Positions 35,691 to 44,812 of a DNA stretch of 64,000 bases are shown here, one piece after another (position 1 is the stretch's first letter; each line of letters opens with the position of its first letter). Below the pieces are notes generated by a model. That model was not told the DNA's origin, did no database searches, and saw only the letters and a list, made by a program, of their open reading frames with translations. Source of the DNA: JACMLD01 sp044223995 (lineage in GTDB: Bacteria; Bacteroidota; Bacteroidia; Chitinophagales; Chitinophagaceae); contig JBGALE010000007.1 of NCBI GenBank assembly GCA_044223995.1, positions 186,001 to 250,000 on the forward strand, read 5' to 3'. The translations under genes were made by a program, and so were the position numbers.

Positions 35691-36380
35691 TTATTTACCT
35701 GCCAGCGTAGAAGTATATTTATTTTCCCCAAGTGTATTAGGCGATGCACCATTCCTGCTGAAATAACCCTTACGAATATTTACAAACCTGTATACAAGTA
35801 CTCCCACAACCGTTCCAAGTACAGCACCTGCCATTACATCTTCCAGGAAATGATTGCCCAGGTAAATTCTTGAATACCCAACACCTACCGCCGTTAACAG
35901 GAAAAACAACCCCCAGCCCTTTTTGTTGGCATGCAGGGCAAGAATGGTAGCCAGTGCAAATGCGGAAGTAGTATGCCCCGATGGAAAGCTATCCCATCCT
36001 GCAGCCGCTTTTCCGTGAATGAAGGAATTAAATACCATGGATTGGATAATTTCCTTTGGCCGGGGCGCATTATATAAATGCTTCAACACCTGCGCTGCTA
36101 TTCCCGATAATACAAAGGCTGTGACAATATGCAGCGATAAGCGGCGTTGCTTCCATACAATTAGTAACAACAGCGCAATAATCAGTGAAAATAACCCATC
36201 ACCCAAAAAAGTGAGGTTGACGAAAAGACTGTCCAGGACTGGATGATGAATGCTGTTGAGTTCGAGAAAACAACCAATCTTTGTGTTGAGCGATACCAGC
36301 ACAATGGCGATTACCAAAGCCGCAATAAACGAAATGAAGTACACCGACTTTTGCCGCAACAGGTACCGGAATGATTGCAT
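35691..36380 (-). CDS. PAP2-family membrane phosphatase
   Basis: A 229-residue membrane phosphatase. The start is set at the ATG at 36380 (MQSFRYLLRQKS), since the 13 codons before it add no membrane or signal content. The three PAP2 motifs are complete: KHLYNAPRP (K-x6-RP), PSGHTTSA (PSGH) and SRIYLGNHFLED (SR-x5-H-x3-D). It has five or six membrane helices. Substrates in this family include undecaprenyl pyrophosphate and lipid A phosphates. It lies directly before the GT39-like gene (5 bp), so it is part of a two-gene envelope-lipid operon. Confidence 0.92.
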   Translation of the reverse strand: MQSFRYLLRQKSVYFISFIAALVIAIVLVSLNTKIGCFLELNSIHHPVLDSLFVNLTFLGDGLFSLIIALLLLIVWKQRRLSLHIVTAFVLSGIAAQVLKHLYNAPRPKEIIQSMVFNSFIHGKAAAGWDSFPSGHTTSAFALATILALHANKKGWGLFFLLTAVGVGYSRIYLGNHFLEDVMAGAVLGTVVGVLVYRFVNIRKGYFSRNGASPNTLGENKYTSTLAGK

Positions 36381-36479
36381 AGGCTTGTTTGCGCAAAAGT
36401 AAAAGTCCAATGCGATCAAATCTTTATGGATCAGTTATTGGGTGGTTAAGGATAAATGATTAAAATGTTAAGAGGTGAA

Positions 36480-36745
36480 GGAGTTAATGGTTAATAGTTT
36501 GTAGTTTATAGTTTGGAGTTTCGAGTTTAGGATTTGGAATTATAAAGACAGTCCATAGTCAGTAGTCGGGAGTGGATGGTTTTGAGCTTGGTTCTTGGTT
36601 CTTAGTATTTGGTATTTGGTATTTGGAATTCTTTATTCTCAATTCTTAATTACGAATTACTTAGTTCTTGATATTTAATTTATGAATTTTGTTTCTTGAC
36701 TTCTGACTACTGACTCCTGAGTACTGAGTACCGACTCCTCCCCTA
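36480..36745. repeat. Composite low-complexity repeat R3, running into marR
   Basis: Modules of the GTTTATAG, TTGGAATTAT, CAGTCCATAGTCAGTAG, TTGGTATTTGG and TTAATTACGAATTAC types. From 36661 on, the repeat is translated as the last 27 or so codons of the MarR-like gene. A 56-bp piece (36531-36586) occurs inverted at 41589-41644 with one mismatch. Confidence 0.9.
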
Positions 36746-37179
36746 CCGGCGTTTTGCTTTGTTAAAATGGCAATGATACGCTTCATAGATACCACCAATT
36801 CTTTTCGATCGCTTTCTTTTACGTCTTTAAGTATTTCTCTCACCTGCTGCTGGCTGATTTTATTTACCTGTGCAATAAGTTTTTTCCCTTCAGTTGTCAG
36901 GTGCAAATGCACGACCCTTGCATCATTTGCAGAGGTTTCCCTTATTATTATCCGGCTTTTTTCAAAACGCAGAATGATGCGGCTCAGGTAGCTTTTGTCA
37001 ATTTTAAGCGATTCCCTGATTTCACTTGCAGTCACACCATCTTTAAGCGATATTTCATGAATAACCCTCAGTTCAGGCAATGAATATTCGCTGTCAAGAA
37101 AATGCCTGTTTAACACGCCGATAATAGAAGTGTAAAACCGGTTAAAATACCGGATGTCCTCAATTTGATTTTCCAGCAT
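36661..37179 (-). CDS. MarR-family transcriptional regulator with repeat-derived tail
   Basis: A 172-residue winged-helix regulator. Residues 1-140 are a normal MarR core: 'EYSLPELRVIHEISLKDGVTASEIRESLKIDKSYLSRIILRFEKSRIIIRETSANDARVVHLHLTTEGKKLI' holds the recognition helix and wing. The family usually ends near residue 140-150, but here about residues 146-172 (GRGGVGTQYS to the end) are encoded by repeat R3 and look unlike normal protein. It is divergent from the GNAT gene (78 bp gap), and a 15-bp palindrome between them (37200-37214) is a likely autoregulatory operator. Confidence 0.9.
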   Translation of the reverse strand: MLENQIEDIRYFNRFYTSIIGVLNRHFLDSEYSLPELRVIHEISLKDGVTASEIRESLKIDKSYLSRIILRFEKSRIIIRETSANDARVVHLHLTTEGKKLIAQVNKISQQQVREILKDVKESDRKELVVSMKRIIAILTKQNAGRGGVGTQYSGVSSQKSRNKIHKLNIKN

Positions 37180-37199
37180 AGGTAAAGATATTTACTTTA

Positions 37200-37214
37200 G
37201 TGGACTTTGTCCAC
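37200..37214. promoter_or_regulatory. MarR-type operator palindrome
   Basis: GTGGAC-TTT-GTCCAC is a perfect 6-bp-arm palindrome in the 78-bp gap between the divergent marR and GNAT genes. A TATATTTG -7 element of the Bacteroidota type follows at 37224-37231 for the GNAT gene. The position suits repression of both genes by the MarR protein. Confidence 0.6.
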
Positions 37215-37257
37215 CATTTTATATATATTTGTTTAAGACCTGTCTAAATTTATAAAA

Positions 37258-37761
37258 ATGCTTTACCGGCATAACGACCTGGAGATATTTCCCCCTTCAG
37301 CACCTGAACATTTTGCAGCAGTGCGCAAACTATTCAGGGAGTACTATGACTTTATATTTACTTTGAAAGATATGCTCCTGAATATAGATGTACATCACTC
37401 TGATGAAGAAATTGCCGACCTGGAAACAGGGAAATATGCTGCACCGTCAGGAGCATTATTACTGGCAACCCTAAAAGGCAAATACATTGGTGTGGTTGGC
37501 CTCAGAATATTGTCAGGAGAAATCTGCGAAATGAAACGATTATATGTTGCTCCCGAAGGCCGGGGTGCTTCCGCCGGATATCATTTAGCGCTGCAAATTA
37601 TAAAGCGGGGCAGGGAACTGGGCTATAAAAAAATGCGGCTCGACACCCACCCTTCCATGAAGAAAGCACATGCATTGTATTATTCCCTGGGTTTCTATGA
37701 CATCCCCCGCTATAACGCTAATATTATCCCTGGTGCTTTGTTTATGGAACTGACTTTATAG
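37258..37761 (+). CDS. GNAT-family N-acetyltransferase
   Basis: A 167-residue acetyltransferase. The acetyl-CoA pyrophosphate-binding motif is 'EMKRLYVAPEGRGASAGYHLALQIIKRGRELG', with RGASAG fitting R/Q-x-x-G-x-A/G, and 'MKKAHALYYSLGFYDIPRY' is the C-terminal motif. A short N-terminal helix (1-60) precedes the fold. It is divergent from the marR gene with a palindromic operator between, so it is probably repressed by that MarR. Substrate unknown. Confidence 0.88.
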   Translation: MLYRHNDLEIFPPSAPEHFAAVRKLFREYYDFIFTLKDMLLNIDVHHSDEEIADLETGKYAAPSGALLLATLKGKYIGVVGLRILSGEICEMKRLYVAPEGRGASAGYHLALQIIKRGRELGYKKMRLDTHPSMKKAHALYYSLGFYDIPRYNANIIPGALFMELTL

Positions 37762-37921
37762 AATTTAGAATAAAAACTTGAAGTGTACTTAAATGGCATA
37801 CCAACATAGCCTTGTACACCACTTAAGGAATGCCATAATTAATAAATGTTATCGGCATACGTGGAGGCCTTTCTTCGCTATTTACAAGCACTATACTGGC
37901 GCAAGAACTTGTTGCAAATAA

Positions 37922-37956
37922 ACAAATGCTCACCGCTCATATTTCGAACGGTGAGC
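37922..37956 (-). terminator. Intrinsic terminator after a small lipoprotein
   Basis: Arms GCTCACCG (37928-37935) and CGGTGAGC (37949-37956) pair perfectly; on the minus strand they are followed by ATTTGTTTATTTG. It lies 20 bp downstream of the stop of the gene at 37977. Confidence 0.7.
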
Positions 37957-37976
37957 ACGGTACCTTCAATTTACCC

Positions 37977-38198
37977 CTAGTTACAAGTCACAGTCTTTCC
38001 TGCATTGGCATCGCGGAAAGCCTTTTCTTCATCGTCGCTGCAGACCTGCTTTTGAATGGTTTGCTGATCTACTCCTCCTCCCAGCACTTTACAAACCCTG
38101 CAGGAATCAGCGCTGTCTTTCTTTTTACTGCAATGGTTCATGGTGGTAAAACAAATCACGAGCACAAAGGGCACAGCGATTCTAACTAACTTTTTCAT
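37977..38198 (-). CDS. Small Cys-rich lipoprotein
   Basis: A 73-residue lipoprotein: signal sequence with a lipobox ending at Cys23 ('TTMNHC'), then a Lys/Asp-rich linker, a Cys pair CRVC (Cys33, Cys36) with 'KVLGGGVDQQTIQKQVC', and a terminal 'GKTVTCN'. The four mature cysteines could form disulfides or bind metal. I do not recognise a family. It sits between a GNAT gene (opposite strand, convergent) and a two-component system, with its own terminator. Confidence 0.65.
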   Translation of the reverse strand: MKKLVRIAVPFVLVICFTTMNHCSKKKDSADSCRVCKVLGGGVDQQTIQKQVCSDDEEKAFRDANAGKTVTCN

Positions 38199-38433
38199 GT
38201 TAACCGTTTTTTAGTTTCACAGTATCACAGAGGTATTGGCAGGCTTGAAACCGGGCAACCACTATCTGTTGAATGAATGTTTGCCATTTTATTTGTAATC
38301 AAAATTATCGAGGATCTTAAGTGTTGTTTTCACCCATTCAGGTAATTTTTATAAATACCACGAAGCGGTAGCCTGCCAGTGTGGACGTAAGAGAATGTGG
38401 AAATATGTAAATGAAAGAAAGTATGGTTTCGAA

Positions 38434-39057
38434 TTACTTTATCATCAGTTCCCGGAGTCGTTTAATGGCTATGGAACGTGAGCCGGCATCCAGTTTCAGG
38501 TAACCACTTTTTATATGCGCCTTCACCGTATTGACTGATATAAATAATGTTTCGGCCATCTGGTTATTGGTTTTGCCAAGATAAATCTGTTGCAATACAT
38601 CAAACTCCCTGTCGGTAAGCGGGGAAAGGAGGTGCCTGTTTATTTTTTTTATGTCGAGTTCCGGTACCTGGTAATTGTTCTTGCTGGCATAATTGGAAAT
38701 GGCAATCTCCAGTGTTGCCAGTAAAGTCTTTTCGTTAAAGGGCTTTACAATATAACCACTGGGTTCTACCTTCTTCGCTTTGCCCAGTGTTTCCTTATCG
38801 GCATAAGAAGTAAGAAATATAAAAGGTATTTTATAATCGCGGTTGATGTGCTGCGCAATTTCAATACCACTGATGGTGCTTTCCAGGTTTATGTCCAGCA
38901 CCACGGCATCTGGTGTATTGGTTGCCAGTTGACTGAACGCTTCTTCATCGTCGTAAGCAATGCCAGACACCATGAAATCGTTGTTGTTGAGGTACATCGA
39001 AATATTCTGTGCTATCACCGGTTCGTCTTCTACTATTAAGACCTTTATTTCATTCAT
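38434..39057 (-). CDS. Response regulator with LuxR-type DNA-binding domain
   Basis: A 207-residue transcription regulator. The receiver domain (1-125) has acidic residues Glu10-Asp11 and phospho-acceptor Asp55 in VVLDINL, Thr in LTSYA and Lys in IVKPF. The output domain (about 148-207) is a LuxR helix-turn-helix: 'LSPLTDREFDVLQQIYLGKTNNQMAETLFISVNTVKAHIKSGYLKL'. It lies 18 bp after the histidine kinase gene on the same strand, forming a normal two-component pair in one operon. Confidence 0.94.
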   Translation of the reverse strand: MNEIKVLIVEDEPVIAQNISMYLNNNDFMVSGIAYDDEEAFSQLATNTPDAVVLDINLESTISGIEIAQHINRDYKIPFIFLTSYADKETLGKAKKVEPSGYIVKPFNEKTLLATLEIAISNYASKNNYQVPELDIKKINRHLLSPLTDREFDVLQQIYLGKTNNQMAETLFISVNTVKAHIKSGYLKLDAGSRSIAIKRLRELMIK

Positions 39058-39075
39058 ATACTTCCCGTTTTTTAC

Positions 39076-41175
39076 TCAGGCCAGTTTGTATTTTTTAATA
39101 TTCATCATTACCACAGCGCCATTGTTATTATACATCTCCAGTTTTGCTTTTAGCTTTTGGGCAAATGCAGCGATCAATTGCAACCCGAAAGATTGTTTTT
39201 GATGGATGGTTTCTTTCTCCGGGAACCCTTTTCCATTATCCCGCACCTGCAATTGGAGACTGTGATCCTTTTCTTTCAGTGAAATGAATACAGTGCCCTT
39301 GCTCATACCCTCAAATGCATATTTCAAAGAATTGCTCACCAGTTCATTGATGATAAGCCCCAGCGGTATCACTGTATCCACATCCAGGTTCAGTTTATCG
39401 ATATCTGTTTGCAATTGTATTTTTCCCGGCGTGATATTATAAGACGCAAACAGGTTTTCCGACAGGTTCCTGATATAGTCTTCCACCCAAATGCCGCGGA
39501 TATTATTTTCATGGTACAAAAACTGGTGAATGATCGCCATACTCTGCACCCGGTTCTTTCCTTCGCGGATGGCCTGTGCCGCTGAATTATCATCGAGGCT
39601 CATGGATTGTATGTCAAGCAGGCTGGAGATGATCTGCAAATTATTCTTCACCCGGTGGTGTATTTCCTTCATCAGCACCTGCAATTCTTCCGACTGCTTT
39701 TCAATGATCCTGTTCTTGGCCCTTGCACGTTTATAATGATAATATGCCAACCCGCCCAGCAACAACAACCCGGCCAGTCCGCCAATCAGTATACCGCGCA
39801 GTGCATACTCTTTTTGCAACTGTTTTTTCTGCCACTGTGATTCGCGGTTCAGCGCCTGGCTTAATACCTGCTGGCTGCCCAGTTGCGCTGTTTTATATTT
39901 GTTTTCCTGTCCCAGTGCGATGCTGAGTTCTTTTTCCTTTTGCAGAATAGAATCCTTCCACCTGTTTTCATTCTCCAGTCCCTTGCGCATATCAGCGGAA
40001 CGCAACAATTCCAATGCTTTGATCTTATTAAGACTGCTCAGGTAACGAATACGATTATCCGCGACATCCTCTTTTACCAGTGATTCAATTTTACTGAGGT
40101 ATGAAATGGAATTGCTGTAAAAGTTTTCCATGGCTTCGAAATATTTCAGGCTGTACCGGTATGCCTGTTCATAATTATGCTGTTCTGCATAGGCATCGGC
40201 CATACTGCTGTACACCACGGACAACAAATCGGGTGTATTGGTGGCAGAAGCATGTTTCACGGCGCTGTCATACAATGCAACCGCTTTTTCCCTGTCGGAT
40301 TGTGCCATATAATAACTGGCATAGACCGTTTCAAACCGGATTCGCGTGTTGAGATCAGATTGACTGGCTTCTTTGTCGCGAAAACTATTCAGATCCTGTT
40401 TGGCTTCTTCCCATTTCTTCAGGCGTATCATCGCCATGATCCGGTTCAGGCTGGCCTGCTCCTGGCTGTTTTGTTCATGCAGTTTAGCTGTCAGTGAGTA
40501 ATTATAATTGCTGAACCAATAGGCGCTGTCGTATTGGTGATCACGGTAATACAGTGTAAATAGTTTTTCACCCAGCCGAAGGCAGGATTTATCGTCTTGC
40601 AGTTGCTGGCTGGTAAAAAATGCATTAGTGAAATAATATTTGCTCCTGCTGTTTGACTGCAGTATCACATAGATAAATCCGAGGTATTCTGCAGCAGTAG
40701 CCTTCATGCGGAGATCATTGTTTTTAACGGCATATTCGATGACCTCAGAAAAAGATTTTATCGAAAACCGGTAAAGACCGCGGTAATACTGTGTTTTGGC
40801 TACCCCCATGGAAGCCGCTGCCAGGTCGCGCGGGCTGACCTCATAAAACAAGTCCTGCGCATTGCGGTAACTGCCAAAGGAACGGCCGTACAATTCAGCA
40901 TTATAATAAATATCGGCGATGATCATGTAACACCTGCCTTCATCGAGCGGAAGGTTGTTTCTGCGGAAGAAGCGCAGGGAAGCCCTGGCCAGATTTAATG
41001 CGCGCGCTGTATCGGAGCCGGCAACAGCCACTGCATCATGCCATTGTTTCCTGGCCATTTGAACGGAATCGGGTGAGACATCAATTAACAGGGGCGTTTT
41101 AAGCGATTGTTGCTGGGCTGTCGCAGGCACATGCAACGTGATGAAAAAAAACAGGTATAGAACAGTTCTTTTCAT
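39076..41175 (-). CDS. TPR-containing sensor histidine kinase (HisKA_2 type)
   Basis: A 699-residue membrane sensor. Signal peptide (cleaved after ATA), a periplasmic tetratricopeptide region (about 50-380), a coiled-coil (about 385-460), one membrane helix ('LRGILIGGLAGLLLLGGLAYYHY'), then the kinase. The phospho-acceptor His is in 'LMKEIHHRVKNNLQIISSLLDIQSMSL', the HisKA_2 form, and the ATP-binding region includes 'LGLIINELVSNSLKYAFEG' and 'VRDNGKGFP', with the G2 box 'SFGLQLIAAFAQKL'. It is the first gene of the operon with the LuxR-type regulator. The ligand sensed by the TPR region is unknown; its signal-peptide region resembles the truncated gene at 1-187. Confidence 0.94.
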   Translation of the reverse strand: MKRTVLYLFFFITLHVPATAQQQSLKTPLLIDVSPDSVQMARKQWHDAVAVAGSDTARALNLARASLRFFRRNNLPLDEGRCYMIIADIYYNAELYGRSFGSYRNAQDLFYEVSPRDLAAASMGVAKTQYYRGLYRFSIKSFSEVIEYAVKNNDLRMKATAAEYLGFIYVILQSNSRSKYYFTNAFFTSQQLQDDKSCLRLGEKLFTLYYRDHQYDSAYWFSNYNYSLTAKLHEQNSQEQASLNRIMAMIRLKKWEEAKQDLNSFRDKEASQSDLNTRIRFETVYASYYMAQSDREKAVALYDSAVKHASATNTPDLLSVVYSSMADAYAEQHNYEQAYRYSLKYFEAMENFYSNSISYLSKIESLVKEDVADNRIRYLSSLNKIKALELLRSADMRKGLENENRWKDSILQKEKELSIALGQENKYKTAQLGSQQVLSQALNRESQWQKKQLQKEYALRGILIGGLAGLLLLGGLAYYHYKRARAKNRIIEKQSEELQVLMKEIHHRVKNNLQIISSLLDIQSMSLDDNSAAQAIREGKNRVQSMAIIHQFLYHENNIRGIWVEDYIRNLSENLFASYNITPGKIQLQTDIDKLNLDVDTVIPLGLIINELVSNSLKYAFEGMSKGTVFISLKEKDHSLQLQVRDNGKGFPEKETIHQKQSFGLQLIAAFAQKLKAKLEMYNNNGAVVMMNIKKYKLA

Positions 41176-41284
41176 TGCTGTAAGTTACGAAACAAGACAG
41201 CAGCAGCCACTGGCCTGTTAGTAGTATCAAATATATGCAGGCTGCTATAAACCAGCATTACCCGAACAGGTAGTTTAGGGAAGC

Positions 41285-41750
41285 AAATCTTAAGAACCAA
41301 ATACCAAATAATTAATAATTAGTAATTAAGAATAAAGAATTCCAAATCCCAAATTCCAAATACCAAATACCAAGAACCAAATGGAATAATTAAGAATACC
41401 GAAATCTAAATAGCAAATAACAAGAGACAAATACCAGATCTTAAATTTCAAATAAAAAACAAAGAGAAGTCAGGAATCAGGAGACAGTACATTTTTATTG
41501 TGTTGTCACACCGAACGAAGTGAGGTGTCTTACCAGAGAGACGCCTCCCGTTACTCGGCGTGACAAACTCGAAACTCCAAACTCGAAACTCAAAACCATC
41601 CACTCCCGACTACCGACTATGGACTGTCTTTATAATTCCAAATCCCAAATTCAAATTCCAAATTTAAAGAACCAAGAACCAAACTATAAACTATAAACCA
41701 TAAACTAAAAACTATCAACTAATAGCCATTCACTCCTCATTTTCGTCAAC
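41285..41750. repeat. Composite low-complexity repeat R4
   Basis: The longest of five related tracts (about 466 bp), mostly in the reverse orientation: CCAAATACC, AATTAATAATTAG, CAAATCCCAAATTCC, CTATAAACCATAAAC types. At 41506-41567 it contains two inverted copies of the ACGCCTC / GGCGTGACAA block found in R2. It holds no gene and spans most of the 640-bp gap between the histidine kinase and the next operon. Confidence 0.9.
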
Positions 41751-41815
41751 CCACTCCTTTTCGATTGACGGGCATCAATACCCTTGCTAATCTTGTGTCT
41801 CAAAATTATTAGTGT

Positions 41816-42394
41816 ATGAAAATGCTCACTACCATTACCGCAATTGCCTTATCCATTACATCATTATCCGTTACGGCACAAACAACAGCGCCCGCCGGGT
41901 TTAAAAAAGGTTCGTTGGTATTGGCCGACAAATCGGTTGTCAACGGCTTTATCCGGGAGAAAATAAAATCCAATGCATCCGTTATCCTGGCGGTTGAAAC
42001 AGGTGATAAGAAAAAACTATACTATGGCTCCGATTTATCCAGCCTTACCATTGAAGACACCAAATACATTTGCCTGAAAGGCGATTTCTTTAAAGTACTG
42101 GCCGAAGGCGATATTTTTCTCCTGCAAAAAGCAAGCGATGCATCCGGACAGTTGTCGTACAATGGTACTGAACCCGTCATGAACAATGGAACCGATGGCG
42201 CTCCGGGTGATTACTTCTTCTATGACAACCGCAATAATGAACTGAAACGCCTCTCAAAAAAATCTGCTGATGCTGTTATCACTTCCGCTTTTGCTGATTG
42301 CGTGGCAGCACTTGATAAGGCAAAGATGGTACACAGCGATTTCGGTCAGTTGAAGGATGCGGTGGAATTGTATAACAACCGAAACAAAAAATAA
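41816..42394 (+). CDS. Exported protein of unknown function, in the TonB/LytSR operon
   Basis: A 192-residue protein with a signal peptide (residues 1-20, cleaved after VTA). The mature part is about 170 residues with beta-like strands: 'GSLVLADKSVVNGFIREKIKSNASVILAVETGDKKKLYYGSDL', 'LTIEDTKYICLKGDFFKVLAEGDIFLLQKA', and a helical C-terminal region 'SADAVITSAFADCVAALDKAKMVHSDFGQLKDAVELYNN'. No family is recognised. It begins a co-directional set with a TonB receptor (27 bp gap), a LytS-type kinase and a LytTR regulator, so it is probably a periplasmic partner of that receptor. Confidence 0.75.
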   Translation: MKMLTTITAIALSITSLSVTAQTTAPAGFKKGSLVLADKSVVNGFIREKIKSNASVILAVETGDKKKLYYGSDLSSLTIEDTKYICLKGDFFKVLAEGDIFLLQKASDASGQLSYNGTEPVMNNGTDGAPGDYFFYDNRNNELKRLSKKSADAVITSAFADCVAALDKAKMVHSDFGQLKDAVELYNNRNKK

Positions 42395-42421
42395 TTACTG
42401 TATTCCCTTTATACCTTATCT

Positions 42422-44794
42422 ATGAGAAAGATCATCAGCTCCGTTTTATTATTCATGATATCCTTTCTGTCTTATACGCAGAATACTGTTTTTACACAAA
42501 CCATTAAAGGAACTGTGCTGGACGAGCAATCGGGCCACACCATTGGCAGTGTGACCATTACTGTTGATGGCATCCGTCCATCCATTGCTGCCATGAGTGA
42601 TTCCGGTGGTAATTTTAAATTACACCAGGTACCCATTGGCCGCCAAACCATCCGCGCCAGTTTTATTGGATATGAAGACGCCGTTATCAGCAATATAGAA
42701 GTTACTTCCTCGCATGAAGTAGTGATTGAAATACATCTGAAGGAAAAAATCAAAAAACTGGATGAAGTAGTGGTAACCGCCGGCAAATCAAAATACAAAG
42801 CCATCAATGAAGCAGCCGTGGTGAGTGCAAGACAGTTAAGCGTTGATGAAGCTGTTCGTTACAGCGGTACCAGGAACGATCCCAGCAGGATGGCACAAAA
42901 CTTTGCAGGTGTGAGTGGCAGCAACGACGCGAGGAATGATATCATCATCCGGGGCAATTCACCGGCAGGTGTATTGTGGCGCATGGATGGTATCGATATA
43001 CCCAATCCCAATCACTTCAGTACGCTTGGTTCTACCGGAGGGCCGGTAACCATTTTAAATACCAACACACTCAAAAATTCAGATTTCCTGACCAGCGCTT
43101 TCCCCGCCCAGTATGGAAATGCATTGGCGGGTGTGTTTGACTTGCGCATGCGCAATGGTAACAATGAAAAGTACGAGTGGTTGGGACAAATGGGTTTTAA
43201 TGGTTTTGAATTTGGCGCCGAAGGCCCTATCAGCCGAAACAATAAATCTTCCTTCCTCGTCGACTATCGTTATTCAATGGTCGCTACCATACAGGCAGTC
43301 GGGCTGAGTGTTGGAACAGGTAGTGCGACGCCTTATTACCAGGACGGTACTTTTAAAGTAAATATCCCTACAAAGAAAGCGGGTGTATTCAGCATTTTTG
43401 GCCTCGGCGGTGAAAGCCATATTCATTTTTCCCCCGAAAGCCAGGAAAAAGACAACCTCTATGCCAGCAATGACGGAAGCGTTCGCGATCGGTTTTACCG
43501 ATCCATCACGGGTGTACTCGGTTTTAGCCACACCTATTTTTTTAATACAACTGCCAGCGGAAAATTTACGCTCGCCGCTTCGGGCTTCCAGGTAAAGGGG
43601 TATGAAAACATCATTGAAAACAACAAACCCGACCGCAGCGCCTTTACTGTAAAAAACAGGCAAATCAAATATTCCGCAGGATATACATTTAATAAGAAAT
43701 TCAATTCGAGGAACCAGCTAACGCTTGGCGTAACTGCAGATGTCAATACATTATTACTGCAGCAGGATCGTATCAGGGACGGCGATTCCACCATCAGCAC
43801 ACTGGTACATACCGAAGAAAATGCAACGCTGATAAAAAGCTTTGTCAACTTTGGCCACCGCTTCAGTGATAAGCTGTCCACTAACCTTGGCGTATACACG
43901 CAATTCTTCACGCTGAATAATTCTCAAAGCATTGAACCAAGATGGAACCTGCGTTACCAGTTTCGTCCCAATCAATCCGTATCATTTGGCGCCGGTATGC
44001 ACAGCCAGGCACAACCACTGGATGTATATTTTTACCAAAGTACCAACAGCGCAGGACAGGTGGTACTGACCAATAAAAATCTTGACTTCGTCCGCAGTAT
44101 ACACACAGTGCTGGGCTACGATATTAATCTCAACAGTCACCTGCGCTTAAAAACAGAATTATACGGGCAATACATTTATGATGCGGCGGTAGAGCAAACA
44201 GCTTCCAGTTTCAGCCTGTTGAATGCGGGTGCTGATTTTGGTTTTCCCGATAAAACAAACCTGGTCAATAAGGGTAAAGGGTATAACTATGGCATGGAAA
44301 TGACGCTGGAGCGTTTTCTCCACAATGGGTTTTATTATTTGTTCACGGCTTCGCTGTTTGAATCAAAATACAAGGGAAGCGATGATATATGGAGAAGCAC
44401 GGCCTTCAACAGCAATTATGTGTTTAATATGCTGGGTGGCAAAGAATACAAGCTGAACCAGAAAACAACACTGGGTATCGATTCAAAACTGGCCATTGCC
44501 GGCGGACAACATTATACACCTTTTGATGAAGCTGCTTCACAGGCTGCCGGTTATGTGGTATACCGCGAAACGGAAGCCTATCGTTTGCAAAACAAAACCT
44601 ATATCCGCTGGGATCTCAAGTTTTCCTATACGAGGAACCTGAAAAAAATCACGCAAAAATGGTATATTGATTTCCAGAATATCACCAACAACAAGAATAT
44701 TTACATTCGCACACTGAACCCCAAAACAGGAACGGTGGGACAAATAGACCAGATTGGCTTTTTCCCGAATATCAATTACCAAATCACTTTCTGA
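42422..44794 (+). CDS. TonB-dependent receptor co-encoded with LytS/LytTR
   Basis: A 790-residue outer membrane receptor. Signal peptide, carboxypeptidase-regulatory domain ('IKGTVLDEQSGHTIGSVTITVDG'), then the plug ('SRMAQNFAGVSGSNDARNDIIIRGNSPAGVLWRMDGIDIPNPNHF', 'FLTSAFPAQYGNALAGVFDLRMRNGN') and a barrel ending 'FFPNINYQITF', a terminal Phe as in outer membrane barrels. The plug pattern matches receptors that carry no SusD. It is 18 bp before the kinase gene, so expression is probably coordinated with signalling. Confidence 0.93.
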   Translation: MRKIISSVLLFMISFLSYTQNTVFTQTIKGTVLDEQSGHTIGSVTITVDGIRPSIAAMSDSGGNFKLHQVPIGRQTIRASFIGYEDAVISNIEVTSSHEVVIEIHLKEKIKKLDEVVVTAGKSKYKAINEAAVVSARQLSVDEAVRYSGTRNDPSRMAQNFAGVSGSNDARNDIIIRGNSPAGVLWRMDGIDIPNPNHFSTLGSTGGPVTILNTNTLKNSDFLTSAFPAQYGNALAGVFDLRMRNGNNEKYEWLGQMGFNGFEFGAEGPISRNNKSSFLVDYRYSMVATIQAVGLSVGTGSATPYYQDGTFKVNIPTKKAGVFSIFGLGGESHIHFSPESQEKDNLYASNDGSVRDRFYRSITGVLGFSHTYFFNTTASGKFTLAASGFQVKGYENIIENNKPDRSAFTVKNRQIKYSAGYTFNKKFNSRNQLTLGVTADVNTLLLQQDRIRDGDSTISTLVHTEENATLIKSFVNFGHRFSDKLSTNLGVYTQFFTLNNSQSIEPRWNLRYQFRPNQSVSFGAGMHSQAQPLDVYFYQSTNSAGQVVLTNKNLDFVRSIHTVLGYDINLNSHLRLKTELYGQYIYDAAVEQTASSFSLLNAGADFGFPDKTNLVNKGKGYNYGMEMTLERFLHNGFYYLFTASLFESKYKGSDDIWRSTAFNSNYVFNMLGGKEYKLNQKTTLGIDSKLAIAGGQHYTPFDEAASQAAGYVVYRETEAYRLQNKTYIRWDLKFSYTRNLKKITQKWYIDFQNITNNKNIYIRTLNPKTGTVGQIDQIGFFPNINYQITF

Positions 44795-44812
44795 TTCATG
44801 TAACTTTGGCAA

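Noticed and set aside
43274..43663. 129-codon minus-strand frame in the TonB receptor
   Set aside because: Antisense to an intact barrel domain; no start context or family pattern.
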